Source: JBEIFW01 sp046081125
Lineage (GTDB): Bacteria > Actinomycetota > Acidimicrobiia > Acidimicrobiales > Ilumatobacteraceae
Direction of reading: 5' to 3'
Assembly (NCBI GenBank): GCA_046081125.1
Contig: JBJTVH010000032.1
Coordinates: 5,296 to 69,295, forward strand
Length of the DNA stretch: 64,000 nt
Shown: one piece after another, positions 31,882-39,189 of the stretch
Layout: every line of letters begins with the position of its first letter
How positions within the stretch are numbered: the stretch's first letter is position 1
Program-made: the position numbers and the translations under genes
Notes under the pieces: generated by a model
Told to the model about the DNA's origin: nothing
Databases searched by the model: none
The model's input: only the letters and a program-made list of their open reading frames with translations

Positions 31882-32564
31882 GTACGCCGGCGCGCCGCTT
31901 CGTGGAGCTCACCGATCCGGACGGGCGCACCCGCTGGCGGCTCGACGCGGGGTTTCTCACGTCGAACTGGACCTGCCTGTGGGGGCGCGGCTGCCAGGGG
32001 ATCCACGACGAGCGGCGACCCGAGCTCGCCGACGGGTGCTGTTCGTCGGGCGTTGTGCTCACCGGGGACGACGAGGCGCGCAACATCGCCGCTCTCGCCG
32101 ACACGATCCCGTCCGAACGTTTCCAGCACAAGGGGTCCGTTACGACCGTGGTCGGCCGGCACGGTCCGGCCGGGCGGTGGGCGACGGCCGTGGTCGACGG
32201 CGCGTGCGTGTTCCTGAACCGGCCCGGGTTTGCCGGCGGCGCCGGGTGCGCGCTGCACCTCGCGGCGGTCGACGAGGACGACGATCCGGTCCACTGGAAG
32301 CCGCAGACCTGCTCGCGCCTGCCGATCCGAGCCGAGGAACGCACCAGCGAGGACGGTGCGACCGAGATCACCGTCCGAGCCTGGCAACGGCACGACTGGG
32401 GTCCGGGTGGGGCGACGATGGCGTGGTGGTGCACCGAGGCACCCGAGGCCTACGTCGGCGACGGACCGGTCGTGGTGCGCCTCGAATCCGAACTGCGCGA
32501 CCTGCTCGGCGACGCCGTCTACGACGCCGCCTGCGCCCACCTGCAGCCGGGTGCTCGGACCTAG
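31878..32564 (+). CDS. Cysteine-cluster protein (DUF3109/YkgJ-like)
   Basis: About 228 residues, many conserved-looking cysteines: TCLWGRGCQG (C33, C39), DGCCSSG (C54, C55), then ACVFLNRPG, GAGCALHLAA and KPQTCSRLPI. The order of a double Cys, CVFL, GCALH and KPxxC matches what I recall of DUF3109/YkgJ-type proteins, thought to bind Zn or Fe. The proposed TTG start overlaps the LCP stop (TTGA), so it is coupled to it; a GTG eight codons on is an alternative. The stop shares a CTAG palindrome with the convergent amidohydrolase gene. Role next to a cell-wall ligase unclear. Confidence 0.65.
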   Translation: MSTPARRFVELTDPDGRTRWRLDAGFLTSNWTCLWGRGCQGIHDERRPELADGCCSSGVVLTGDDEARNIAALADTIPSERFQHKGSVTTVVGRHGPAGRWATAVVDGACVFLNRPGFAGGAGCALHLAAVDEDDDPVHWKPQTCSRLPIRAEERTSEDGATEITVRAWQRHDWGPGGATMAWWCTEAPEAYVGDGPVVVRLESELRDLLGDAVYDAACAHLQPGART

Positions 32565-33694
32565 ACGTCGAGCCCGTACAGCGCAGCGGCATTGCCGTGG
32601 ACGATGCGCTCGAACACATCGGGGGCGAGGTGCCCGGCCTGGGTGGCGAGCACCTCCTGTGAGCGTGGCCACGTCGAGTCCGAATGCGGGAAGTCGTTGG
32701 CCCACAGCAGGCGGTCGGCGTTCATCAGGTGCACCGTCTGGAACGCCACCCGGTCGTCCTGGAAGGTGAGGTACACCTGGTCGAGCACGTACTCGCTCGG
32801 CATCTTCGACAACGACTGCACCGTCAACCAGTTGCGGTGCCGGGCGTAGGCGTGGTCCATCCGGTACAGGTAGTGCGGCAGCCAGCCGGCGTCGGCCTCG
32901 ACGCACACCACCCGCAGGTCCGGGTGCCGATCGAAGACACCGCCGTAGGTCAGCACCCCGATGATGTCCTGGTTGCCACGGATGATGCCGAGGAAGCTGT
33001 TGAGCTTCGGCCCGCGGAACCCGGCACCGCCGACCGACTGCCCCGCCGTGAGGATGTGGAAGCTCGGTGGGAGGCGAAGCTCGACCAGCGCGTCCCAGAC
33101 TTCGTCCCAGCGCGGGTCGTCGAAATCCGCCTCGCCGGGGAAGCCGGGCAGCATCACCCCGCGCAGCCCGAGGGCTCGGATGGCCTCGAGGTCCGCAATG
33201 GTCTCGGCCGGTGAGCGCATCGCCGTCTGCCCCAAGCCGATGAGACGCTCCGGCGCCGCAGCGCAATAGCCCGCTATCCAGCGGTTGTACGCCCGGAAGC
33301 ATGCGTGCTTGTAGTCGAGGTCGGGATGGTTGCACAGGAGCATCCCCGTCGACGGGTAGATCACTTCGGCCGACACCCCGTCGCGATCCTGATCGGCCAG
33401 GCGCACCTCGGGGTCCCAGCCGCCGCGGTGCAGGTCCTCGAACGCCGTGCCCGCCTGCAGCGACAACGCGTCCCACGCCACCCCGGCCCCGGCGATGATC
33501 GGGTACGGGACCCGTGACTCCTGCGGCGATCCGGGATCGATGATCATCGTGGCGCCCATGTGCTCGTCGTGGACGAGCACCGGCGCGCGGTCCCGGTACG
33601 CCGCGTCGATGTGGTCCCGGTAGGTGCCCGCCGGTTCCATCACGTGCGAATCCGCCGAGATGACACGGACGGCGACCGCCCCCGAGGTTCCCAT
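32561..33694 (-). CDS. Amidohydrolase_2-family metal hydrolase
   Basis: TIM-barrel amidohydrolase of the ACMSD-like group, 377 residues. It begins with the metal motif ISADSHVMEP, has DRDGVSAEVIYPS and FHILTAGQ in the middle and LLWANDFPHSDSTWP with the catalytic aspartate near the end. Such enzymes decarboxylate or hydrolyse aromatic or lactone substrates with a Zn ion. ATG start 6 nt after TAGGGT. The gene converges on and overlaps the cysteine-cluster gene by 4 bp. Common in actinobacterial catabolic gene sets; substrate unknown. Confidence 0.85.
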   Translation of the reverse strand: MGTSGAVAVRVISADSHVMEPAGTYRDHIDAAYRDRAPVLVHDEHMGATMIIDPGSPQESRVPYPIIAGAGVAWDALSLQAGTAFEDLHRGGWDPEVRLADQDRDGVSAEVIYPSTGMLLCNHPDLDYKHACFRAYNRWIAGYCAAAPERLIGLGQTAMRSPAETIADLEAIRALGLRGVMLPGFPGEADFDDPRWDEVWDALVELRLPPSFHILTAGQSVGGAGFRGPKLNSFLGIIRGNQDIIGVLTYGGVFDRHPDLRVVCVEADAGWLPHYLYRMDHAYARHRNWLTVQSLSKMPSEYVLDQVYLTFQDDRVAFQTVHLMNADRLLWANDFPHSDSTWPRSQEVLATQAGHLAPDVFERIVHGNAAALYGLDV

Positions 33695-33700
33695 GCCGGC

Positions 33701-33706
33701 ACCCTA
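33701..33706 (-). promoter_or_regulatory. Leaderless-type -10 hexamer of the amidohydrolase
   Basis: TAGGGT ends 6 nt (GCCGGC) before ATG 33694. Confidence 0.45.
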
Positions 33707-33710
33707 ACCG

Positions 33711-33737
33711 CCCGGTCCGCCCGGTCCGGCCGGTCCG
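33711..33737. repeat. 9-bp tandem repeat, three copies
   Basis: CCCGGTCCG at 33711 and 33720 and GCCGGTCCG at 33729, between the amidohydrolase promoter and the murF end. Confidence 0.75.
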
Positions 33738-33756
33738 ACGCGTGCGGCGATCCGGG

Positions 33757-35076
33757 TCAGCGGGCCAGCAGTTGCGCGGCGAGGCGCTCGAGGCCGGCCA
33801 CCCGGCTCGCCTTTACGAGCACGGCGTCGGCCGAACCGAGCGCACCGATCGCGTCGAGCGCCGCGGCCGCGTCGGCCACGGGCGCGATGCCATACCACGG
33901 GGTGCCGACCGCGACGACCGTGATGCCGTGCTCGGACGCCCAGGCCCCCAACTCGGCGTGTTGCGCCGGGCCGTCGGGTCCGAGTTCGGCCATCACGCCG
34001 AGCACCGCCACCCGCCGGCCCGTCACCGGCAGCGCAGCGAGCGCGTCGAGCGCGGCCCGCATCGAGGTCGGATTGGCGTTGTAGGCGTCGTTGACGACCA
34101 CGGCGCCGCCCAGGGAGCGACCGAGTTCCATCCGCCACGGTGACAGCTGCGCCTGCTCGAGACCGGCGACGGCCGCCTCGAGCGGCACCCCGGCCGCCAA
34201 CGCCGCTGCGGCGGCCGCGGCGGCATTGGCCGCCATGTGCCGCCCGGACTGCCCGAGCCGGACCGCCGCTCGGCCCCACGGGGTCGCCAGCTCGAACGAG
34301 GGCCGGGCCAACTCGTCGAGCACCACCCGGGTGGCGCGCACGTCGCCGGCCTCGATGCCGAAGCCGAGCACCCGCGCCGCCGTGCGCGCTGCGAGCCCGA
34401 TGCACCGGTGGTCGTCCGCATTCAGTACGGCCGTCCCCGATGCCGGCAACGCCCCGGGCAGCTCGCCTTTGGCCTGGGCGACACCCTCGATCGAGCCGAC
34501 GAGCTCCACGTGGGCGTAGCCGATCACGGTGACGATCCCGATGGTCGGCCGCCCCACCCGGCACAGCCGTGCGATCTCCCCGAACCCCCGCATCCCCATC
34601 TCGAGCACGGCGGCCTGCGTGCCGTCGGCAGCGTTGACGAGCGTGTGCGGCAGACCCAGGTCGTTGTTGAAGCTCTTCTCGCTGGCCGCCGTGCGGTACC
34701 GCCCGCCGAGCGCGGCGGCGGTCAGGTCCTTCACCGAGGTCTTGCCCACCGACCCGGTCACACCGACGACGAGTTCCCCGAGCCGGTCGCGCGCCGCAGC
34801 CCCGAGCGCCGTGAACGCAGCGGCCGTGTCGGCGACCTCCACCGCCGTGGCCGCCGCTGCACCGGCGATCGGACCCTGCGCCGTGAGGTACACCGCAGCG
34901 CCGGCGGCGACCGCAGCGGGGACGAAACCGTGCCCGTTGCGCTCGGCCACGACCGGCACGAACAGTTGGCCCGGGCGCAGGCTGCGGGAGTCGAACGACG
35001 CCCCGTCGACGACCGCCGGCGGCCCGACGACACGTCCCCCGGTCGCGGCGGCGATCTCCTCGGCCGTGAAGCGCAT
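33757..35076 (-). CDS. murF: UDP-N-acetylmuramoyl-tripeptide--D-alanyl-D-alanine ligase
   Basis: Mur ligase that adds D-Ala-D-Ala to UDP-MurNAc-tripeptide in the cytoplasm, the last step of the peptidoglycan precursor. 439 residues: N-terminal UDP-binding domain, P-loop GVTGSVGKTS (105-114), SEKSFNNDLGLPHTL, EMGMRGFGEI, and in the C-terminal domain NDAYNANPTSMRAAL, all MurF hallmarks. The frame opens 20 codons earlier but I start at ATG 35076, where the MurF fold begins (MRFTAEEIA). It is transcribed away from ddl, which makes its substrate, with only 46 bp between start codons; it is not in a dcw-type cluster here. Confidence 0.95.
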   Translation of the reverse strand: MRFTAEEIAAATGGRVVGPPAVVDGASFDSRSLRPGQLFVPVVAERNGHGFVPAAVAAGAAVYLTAQGPIAGAAAATAVEVADTAAAFTALGAAARDRLGELVVGVTGSVGKTSVKDLTAAALGGRYRTAASEKSFNNDLGLPHTLVNAADGTQAAVLEMGMRGFGEIARLCRVGRPTIGIVTVIGYAHVELVGSIEGVAQAKGELPGALPASGTAVLNADDHRCIGLAARTAARVLGFGIEAGDVRATRVVLDELARPSFELATPWGRAAVRLGQSGRHMAANAAAAAAAALAAGVPLEAAVAGLEQAQLSPWRMELGRSLGGAVVVNDAYNANPTSMRAALDALAALPVTGRRVAVLGVMAELGPDGPAQHAELGAWASEHGITVVAVGTPWYGIAPVADAAAALDAIGALGSADAVLVKASRVAGLERLAAQLLAR

Positions 35077-35109
35077 GCACCATGCACCGTAGCCAGCGAG
35101 ACACTTCGG

Positions 35110-35115
35110 TAACGT
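35110..35115 (+). promoter_or_regulatory. Leaderless-type -10 hexamer deciding the ddl start
   Basis: TAACGT ends 7 nt before ATG 35123, favouring it over the GTG at 35114, which overlaps the hexamer. Confidence 0.45.
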
Positions 35116-35122
35116 GCTCGTC

Positions 35123-36184
35123 ATGTCGCCCCGCACCCGGCTGGTCGTGCTGTTCGGCGGGCGTTCCGCCGAGCACGACGTGTCCCGGGTGACGGCACGC
35201 CACGTGTGTGCCGCCGTCGATCCCGAACGCTACGAGGTGGTGCCCGTCGGCATCACCCGCAGCGGGCAGTGGGTGCTGGCCGAATCCGCCGCCAAGGCGC
35301 TGCTCGACGGCCCTGCGGCCCTCCCGGAGGCCTTCGATGCCGACGGACCGGCGATCGAACCCACCCCCGTGCTGGCAGCGGACGGGCCCACGGTCGTGTT
35401 GCCCCTGCTCCACGGCCCGCTCGGCGAGGACGGCACAGTGCAGGGCCTGCTCGAACTCGCCGACGTGCCCTACGTGGGCAGCGGGGTGCTGGCGAGCGCC
35501 GTGGCGATGGACAAGGCGATGGCCAAGCAGGTGCTCGCGGCCAACGGCTTCCCGCAGGCCCGCTGGCTGGCCTTCGAGGAGCACGAGATCGGCCCCGGCA
35601 CCCCAGCCACGATCGTCGACGCGCTCGGGCTCCCGGTGTTCGTGAAGCCGGCCAACATGGGTTCCTCGGTCGGGGTGTCGAAGGCCCGCACCGTCGAGGC
35701 GGTGCGCGAGGCGCTCGCCGTCGCGCTTCGCTACGACGAGGTCGTCGTCGTCGAGGAGGCCGTGACCGGCCGCGAGATCGAGGTGGCGGTGCTCGGCAAC
35801 GAAGCTCCCCGGGCCTCGGTCCCGGGCGAGATCGTGCCCGGCAACGAGTTCTACGACTACGACGACAAGTACGTCACCGACGGCGCCCGGCTGCTGATTC
35901 CCGCCCCGATGCCGGCGAGCGCAGCGGACGAAGTCCGCCGCCTGGCCGTCAGTGTCTTCCGGGCGTTGCGCTGCAGCGGGATGGCGCGCGTCGACTTCTT
36001 CTACGAGGAGGCCGGGCGCGGCTTGCTCGTGAACGAGGTGAACACCATCCCGGGGTTCACCCCGATCTCGATGTATCCCAAGCTCTGGGCCGCATCGGGG
36101 ATGCCGTACCCGGCGCTCATCGACGAACTGGTCCGGCTCGCCGTCGAACGCCACCACCGCCGCCGCAGGACCACCGACCGGTAG
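35123..36184 (+). CDS. ddl: D-alanine--D-alanine ligase
   Basis: ATP-grasp ligase that joins two D-alanines for peptidoglycan, 353 residues. FGGRSAEHDVS (11-21) is the Ddl N-terminal signature, LHGPLGEDGT binds the first D-Ala, KPANMGSSVGVSKA is an ATP-grasp segment, and VNEVNTIPGFTPISMYPKLW is the C-terminal metal and substrate site. The residue after SVGVSK and the omega-loop EFYDYDDKYV keep the D-Ala-D-Ala type (Tyr present) rather than D-Ala-D-Lac. It diverges from murF. The next gene starts 9 bp after its stop, whose TAG overlaps that gene's AGGAG site. Confidence 0.95.
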   Translation: MSPRTRLVVLFGGRSAEHDVSRVTARHVCAAVDPERYEVVPVGITRSGQWVLAESAAKALLDGPAALPEAFDADGPAIEPTPVLAADGPTVVLPLLHGPLGEDGTVQGLLELADVPYVGSGVLASAVAMDKAMAKQVLAANGFPQARWLAFEEHEIGPGTPATIVDALGLPVFVKPANMGSSVGVSKARTVEAVREALAVALRYDEVVVVEEAVTGREIEVAVLGNEAPRASVPGEIVPGNEFYDYDDKYVTDGARLLIPAPMPASAADEVRRLAVSVFRALRCSGMARVDFFYEEAGRGLLVNEVNTIPGFTPISMYPKLWAASGMPYPALIDELVRLAVERHHRRRRTTDR

Positions 36185-36193
36185 GAGACCCCT

Positions 36194-37252
36194 ATGTCCG
36201 AACTACACGACCGCATCGCGGCCCTCGAGGCCGAGCTCGCCGCCTTGAAAGCCGCCGTCGGGCCGGTCCCCACGGCGGCGATCGGCACGACGGGCGTAGC
36301 GACCGGTACCGACGCAACGGTGGTCGAGTTGCCTGCCGCGTCGAGCCGCCGGGCGTTGTTGCGCAACCTGGCCGTCGGGAGTGCGGCGGCAGCCGCCGCC
36401 GGCGTCGGGGTCGTCGCCGCCGCCGGTCCGGCCGCCGCAGCGAATGGCGGCAACTTCATCCTTGGCCAGGACAACGACGCCACGTCCACCACCAAGCTGC
36501 TCAACCCCACCTCGGCAAGCCCGGGGGTCGGCGTCGGCCTGTTGGTGCAGAGCGGAACGTCGGCGCCCCCCGGCGGCAGCGACCTGTCCGCCGTCGGCGG
36601 CTGGGCGCTCAACGACGGTGGCGTCACCATCGGTGTCTACGGCCACAGCGCCCGCACCGGCGGCTCGGGCCTGCTCGGCCGGGGCACCGCCGGCTACGGC
36701 GCCACCCTGCAGGGGAACATCGCCGCGCTGCGCCTGCAGTCCTCCGGCACCGTCGCCGAGGTCACCTCGATCAGCCACCAGGCGGGCGAGCTGATCATGA
36801 CCAACGAGGGCGACCTCTGGTACTGCCCGCAGGGACCGGGCACGCTGCGCAAGGTGGCCAGCGCCGGATCCGCGGGCCAGCTCCACCTGCTCGCCTCGCC
36901 GGTGCGGGTCTACGACTCGCGCACCGGGGATGGTCGCCTCAGCGCCAACGTCCGCACCGTCAGCCTGGCCACGGGCATCACCGGCACCCCGCCGACCCCG
37001 GCGGTCCCCGCGGGCGCCACCGGGGCGCTCATCAGCCTCACGATCGACGCCACCATCGGCGCGGGCTTCCTGGCGGTGTTCTCCAACGCGGTCAGCTGGC
37101 CGGGCACGTCGAACATCAACTGGTTCGCCGCCGGCCAGACGCTCGCGGTCACCACGGTCAGCGCCGTCGACTCGAACGCCCGGGTGAAGATCCAAGCCGG
37201 CGGTGGCGGTGGCGCCCAGGTCATCGTGGACGTGCTGGGCTACTACCGGTAG
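36194..37252 (+). CDS. Tat-exported surface protein with N-terminal coiled coil
   Basis: 352 residues, not assigned to a named enzyme family. Residues 3-23 are a heptad-rich coiled coil (LHDRIAALEAELAALKAAV). A twin-arginine signal follows at SRRALLRNLA (51-60) with a long Ala-rich hydrophobic core (to ~84) and an AxA-like cleavage region. The exported part is Gly/Thr/Ser-rich, with beta repeats; the end (SPVRVYDSRTG, then VPAGATGALISLTID, and QVIVDVLGYYR) matches a beta domain frequent at the C-terminus of actinobacterial secreted proteins. The coil lying before the Tat signal is odd. It is probably co-transcribed with ddl. Confidence 0.7.
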   Translation: MSELHDRIAALEAELAALKAAVGPVPTAAIGTTGVATGTDATVVELPAASSRRALLRNLAVGSAAAAAAGVGVVAAAGPAAAANGGNFILGQDNDATSTTKLLNPTSASPGVGVGLLVQSGTSAPPGGSDLSAVGGWALNDGGVTIGVYGHSARTGGSGLLGRGTAGYGATLQGNIAALRLQSSGTVAEVTSISHQAGELIMTNEGDLWYCPQGPGTLRKVASAGSAGQLHLLASPVRVYDSRTGDGRLSANVRTVSLATGITGTPPTPAVPAGATGALISLTIDATIGAGFLAVFSNAVSWPGTSNINWFAAGQTLAVTTVSAVDSNARVKIQAGGGGGAQVIVDVLGYYR

Positions 37253-37260
37253 CCGGTCGA

Positions 37261-37289
37261 GCCCCCCGGCTATCCGCGAACCGGGGGCC
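37261..37289 (+). terminator. GC-rich hairpin after the surface-protein gene
   Basis: GCCCCCCGG and CCGGGGGCC pair over 9 bp with one mismatch, 11-nt loop, 8 bp after the stop. No T tract; plausible terminator before the frameshifted gene. The rest of the 164-bp gap shows nothing else clear. Confidence 0.5.
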
Positions 37290-37416
37290 GACCCGGGCTT
37301 GGCCGTCGGTTGCCGAACGCCGGTGAAGCCTGCCGAGATCCAGACGTAGTGGGGTGATGCGACGACCGGTTCCGGCCGAAGTGCCGCTCGAGAGTTCGCG
37401 GAGAAGGGATGCCGGC

Positions 37417-38561
37417 ATGACACGACCGCTCGGTGACGAGCTGCTCGGCCTGTTGGCCGACACGACGAGCGCATTCATCTCGTGCCCGGTGTCGGAGATC
37501 GGGGTTGCGGTCGACCACGCCCTCGCAGCGGTCGGGCGGATGTTCAACGTCGATCGGGCGTACCTGTTCACCTTTCTCGACGGCCACACTTTCGTGACCA
37601 ACACCCACGAATGGTGCGCCCCGGAGGTCGAACCGGCGATCGACGACCTCCAGGCCATGCCGGTTGACGTGTTGCCGTGGTGGATGGGCGAGCTCTACGC
37701 AGGCCGGTGCATCAACCTGACCAGCCTCGACGACCTCCCCGACTGCGCCGAGGGCGAACGGGCTGTGCTCCAGCCCCAGGGCATCCAGTCATTGCTCGTG
37801 GTGCCGATTTTCTGGGACCACCGTCTGGAGGGATTCGCCGGATTCGACCACGTCCGGAGCCATCGGATCTGGAGCGCCGAAGAGATCGGGTCCTGCGCAT
37901 CGTCGTCAACGCCTTCGCCCAGGCCTTCGAACGGCGCCGCCGCGAGGAACTCGAGCGTCACCTGCACCGCATGGCCTACCACGACCCGCTCACTGCGCTC
38001 CCGAACCGCATCCTGTTCGGGGAACGGCTCGAGCACGCGCTGAGCGAGGCCCGCCGCAACGGGCAGACCTTTGCGGTGTGCTACGTCGATCTCGACGGCT
38101 TCAAGCCGGTGAACGACACCCACGGCCACGAGGCCGGCGACCGGCTCCTGGTCGAGGTCGCCCGCCGGCTCGGCCATCACCTCCGGGTGAGCGACACCGC
38201 TGCCCGACTCGGCGGCGACGAGTTCGCAGTACTTCTCCGGGGTTTGCGATCGGCGGCCGAAGGCACCGCGATGGTCGAGCGGCTGCTGCGGCACCTCGCC
38301 GAGCCGTTCGAGGTGTCTCCCGGGGTGATCGTGCGCATCGGCGCCAGCGTCGGCGTGCGGCTCGTGCCACCCGACGACGCCGACGCGGGCACCGTCCTGC
38401 GTCAGGCCGACAAGGCGATGTACACGGCCAAGCAGCATGGTGCCGGACGGTTCTGCATCTTCGACCCGGCCCGTCACCGCATCGATGCCGACACGACGGC
38501 GCGCCCGACGCCGCCTGCGGTGCCGACGCGGGGCTCCCTACGCCCGCACCGGATCCGCTGA
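37417..38561 (+). pseudogene. GAF-GGDEF diguanylate cyclase broken by a one-base frameshift
   Basis: Two frames together make one protein of about 381 residues. The first (37417 to ~37890) is a GAF-type sensor (FNVDRAYLFTFLDG, IQSLLVVPIFWDHRLEGFAGFD, ending IWSAEEIG). The second (from CTG 37893) continues LRIVVNAFAQAFERRRREEL and a complete GGDEF domain: MAYHDPLTALPNR, RVSDTAARLGGDEFAVLL with inhibitory-site RxxD five residues before GGDEF, ending KQHGAGRFCIFD. One missing base in GGGTCCTGC at 37888-37896 separates them; adding one gives I-G-L-L-R. ATG 37417 has a GAGAAGG site. It could be a true mutation, an assembly error, or ribosomal shifting; no slippery heptamer is visible. The intact enzyme would make c-di-GMP. 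Confidence 0.75.
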
Positions 38562-39173
38562 CGGCACCGGGCCCCTCCCGACGGCGGACCGCACGAACGC
38601 GAACAACTCCCGGCGCAGGTGGGCGAGGCCCGCTGCGGTCGGCTCCCAGCCGACGGCGCGCTGGGCTTCACGTTCGGTGGCGACCCCCACGATCGTCGCC
38701 TGCACGAACAGCACCAGCAGCCGTGGATCGGCCCGGCGCATCGCCCCTGCGGCCATGCGCTCCTCGCAGAACGCCACGGCGCGGTCCAGCAACGGCCGCA
38801 TGCCGTCCGCCAGCCGGTCGGCCACGTCGGGGCCCAGGCGGCTCACCTCCCGCACCATCCCGAGCAGCGCCGGCCGGCGCACGGCGACCCGGAACACCGC
38901 CCGCATCACCACTTCGACCGGGTCGTCGTCCGGGGCTCGGGCGAGTGCCGCGTCGATGGCTTCGACCAACGACGCCGCCGCCTGGGCGACCACGGCGTCT
39001 AGCAGCGCGTCCTTGGTGGCGAACCAGTACAGGACCGACTGCTTGGCGATCCCGAGGTCGGCGGCCAGGGCGTCGAGCGAGGTGGCCTCGTAGCCGCGCG
39101 TGCCGAACGCCTCGAGGGCGGCATCGACGATGCGGGCCCTCGTACGCCCCCGGGTTCCGGTGATCGACGCCAT
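38538..39173 (-). CDS. TetR-family transcriptional regulator
   Basis: 211-residue TetR/AcrR repressor. The N-terminal helix-turn-helix is typical: RIVDAALEAFGTRGYEATSL, DALAADLGIAKQSVLYWFATKDALL. The C-terminal ligand domain is all-helical, with PALLGMVREVSRLGP in the middle. It diverges from the FAR-HAD operon with only 9 bp between start codons, and a CTACCA-GA-TGGTAG palindrome covers that gap, so it very likely represses itself and the operon; the ligand may be an acyl-CoA or fatty acid. Its 3' end overlaps the frameshifted GGDEF gene by 24 bp. Confidence 0.88.
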   Translation of the reverse strand: MASITGTRGRTRARIVDAALEAFGTRGYEATSLDALAADLGIAKQSVLYWFATKDALLDAVVAQAAASLVEAIDAALARAPDDDPVEVVMRAVFRVAVRRPALLGMVREVSRLGPDVADRLADGMRPLLDRAVAFCEERMAAGAMRRADPRLLVLFVQATIVGVATEREAQRAVGWEPTAAGLAHLRRELFAFVRSAVGRGPVPSADPVRA

Positions 39174-39175
39174 CC

Positions 39176-39189
39176 CTACCAGATGGTAG
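39176..39189. promoter_or_regulatory. Probable TetR operator over the operon start codon
   Basis: CTACCA (39176-39181) and TGGTAG (39184-39189) are perfect arms with a 2-nt spacer, inside the 9-bp gap between the TetR ATG (39173) and the FAR-HAD ATG (39183) and covering the latter. Confidence 0.6.

Noticed and set aside
37888..37896. Programmed -1 frameshift in the GAF-GGDEF gene.
   Set aside because: There is no X-XXY-YYZ heptamer or obvious downstream stimulatory structure; a simple one-base loss or assembly error is more likely, although not excluded.
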